Origin: Bacillota bacterium
Lineage (GTDB): Bacteria > Bacillota > Clostridia > Acetivibrionales > DSM-1351
NCBI GenBank assembly: GCA_023436515.1
Contig: JAEZIV010000037.1
Span: 1-5,673, forward strand
Reading direction: 5' to 3'
Length of the DNA stretch: 5,673 nt
The translations under genes and the position numbers were made by a program. Positions 5,383 through 5,673 of this stretch are shown in pieces. The notes under the pieces are model-generated. The model was not told the DNA's origin, made no database searches, and saw only the letters and a program-made list of their open reading frames with translations. The stretch's first letter is position 1, and each line of letters begins with the position of its first letter.

Positions 5383-5481
5383 TTAAGGCATTCTTACGAA
5401 ATCAGATACACGCAGAACATTATTGCTATTCAGTTTTGTGGTCTTTACCTGTAAACCTAATTTCTTCTGCATCCTTTTCAC
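5383..5481 (-). CDS. Small basic 32-aa peptide, unknown function
   Basis: A short gene supported mainly by its signals. AAAAGGAGG (5490-5498) lies exactly 8 nt before a GTG start, an extended -10 promoter lies just upstream, and an intrinsic terminator follows. The peptide begins MKRMQKKLGLQVKTTK and ends NNVLRVSDFVRMP. It has eight Lys/Arg and one Asp, no cysteine and no membrane-spanning stretch, so it does not look like a type I toxin, an Agr-type pheromone or a cysteine-rich RiPP precursor. An ATG at codon 4 is a weaker alternative start. About 50 nt of untranslated RNA separate the stop codon from the terminator, so a dual-function small RNA is also possible. No modification, export or immunity gene is seen nearby. 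I do not recognise the family. Confidence 0.62.
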   Translation of the reverse strand: MKRMQKKLGLQVKTTKLNSNNVLRVSDFVRMP

Positions 5482-5489
5482 AAGAATTA

Positions 5490-5498
5490 CCTCCTTTT
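5490..5498 (-). promoter_or_regulatory. Strong ribosome binding site of the 32-aa peptide gene
   Basis: AAAAGGAGG on the minus strand, 8 nt before GTG at 5481. It contains the AGGAGG core complementary to the 16S rRNA 3' end. This site, more than the peptide sequence, argues that the tiny frame is translated and fixes GTG as its start. Confidence 0.8.
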
Positions 5499-5519
5499 CT
5501 TAATAATTATTACTTCAAA

Positions 5520-5549
5520 ATAATACCACATAGTCTATTGATTTGACAA
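5520..5549 (-). promoter_or_regulatory. Extended -10 promoter for the 32-aa peptide gene
   Basis: On the minus strand, -35 box TTGTCA (5544-5549), an 18-bp spacer and -10 box TATTAT (5520-5525) preceded by TGG, which gives the TGn extended -10 motif. The predicted start near 5513 leaves a leader of about 30 nt, just enough for the ribosome binding site. Confidence 0.72.
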
Positions 5550-5605
5550 TATAGAAAACAAATATAATTATTCTTGATATGTTTATATAATCCAAAATAA
5601 AATAG

Positions 5606-5647
5606 GGAGATCCAAATCGATGCGGTGGTGTTCTCCGAAGTCTTTTT
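5606..5647. other. Unassigned stem-loop at the right edge
   Basis: GGAGA (5606-5610) and TCTCC (5632-5636) can pair, with an inner CCA/TGG (5612-5614 and 5626-5628). GAAGTC and five Ts (5643-5647) follow on the plus strand. It could be a weak terminator of a plus-strand transcript, a leader element, or the end of an element continuing outside the window. GC content is locally higher than in the flanks. No known riboswitch was recognised. Confidence 0.3.
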
Positions 5648-5673
5648 AATCATTAGTGTAATATTGTCAGATG

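Noticed and set aside
5383..5481. 32-aa peptide considered as an AgrD-like pheromone for the AgrC/AgrA-style kinase and regulator
   Set aside because: It has no cysteine or serine thiolactone/lactone motif of that type, no AgrB-like protease gene is present, and two terminators separate it from the kinase.
5543..5575. Plus-strand TTGACA followed by TATAAT
   Set aside because: The spacer is only 14 bp, too short for a normal promoter, and no supported plus-strand gene follows.
5510..5653. 47-codon minus-strand frame, open to the right edge
   Set aside because: No ribosome binding site, no recognisable domain, and it covers the promoter of the 32-aa peptide gene. It could only be the tail of a gene outside the window, which cannot be shown.

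Overview
The window looks like a piece of a low-GC Firmicutes (class Clostridia) chromosome. The evidence is the AT-rich intergenic DNA, canonical TTGACA/TATAAT-type promoters, purine-rich ribosome binding sites, GTG and TTG starts, tRNAs with encoded CCA ends, and a gene of the CD3324 family seen in clostridia. The protein style resembles Ruminiclostridium-like cellulolytic clostridia, but that is an impression and was not searched. Every gene I can support lies on the minus strand, so biologically the region reads from right to left.

Right end (about 5673-4525): after a short unresolved edge segment there is a self-contained mini-gene. It has a promoter, a strong ribosome binding site, a 32-codon basic peptide and an intrinsic terminator. 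It is followed by a 99-aa CD3324-family helix-turn-helix protein, a 55-aa two-CxxC zinc-ribbon protein too small for most ORF lists, and a strong intrinsic terminator.

Middle (4513-921): a 288-aa two-TM sensor kinase of the Spo0B/CitA/AgrC style, then a short NfeD protein, the flotillin-like protein FloA, an unrecognised ~78-aa protein, and a LytTR response regulator. From nfeD to the regulator the genes are tightly packed, ending in a 4-nt GTGA overlap, so those four are probably one operon. A 121-bp gap with a possible promoter separates the kinase. The kinase and regulator look like a two-component pair with the membrane-scaffold genes nfeD-floA between them. This suggests, but does not show, that signalling and the FloA/NfeD membrane domain are linked.

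Left end (about 860-1): a tRNA-Glu/tRNA-Asp unit with its own promoter and terminator, a roughly 400-bp AT-rich stretch with no supported gene, and a very good promoter driving a tRNA-Thr whose 3' end is beyond the left edge. A hairpin lies just ahead of the tRNA-Thr.

No CRISPR array, complete insertion sequence or obvious new defence system is visible. The most interesting items are the flotillin operon embedded in a two-component pair, the orphan 78-aa protein inside it, and the 32-aa peptide gene.
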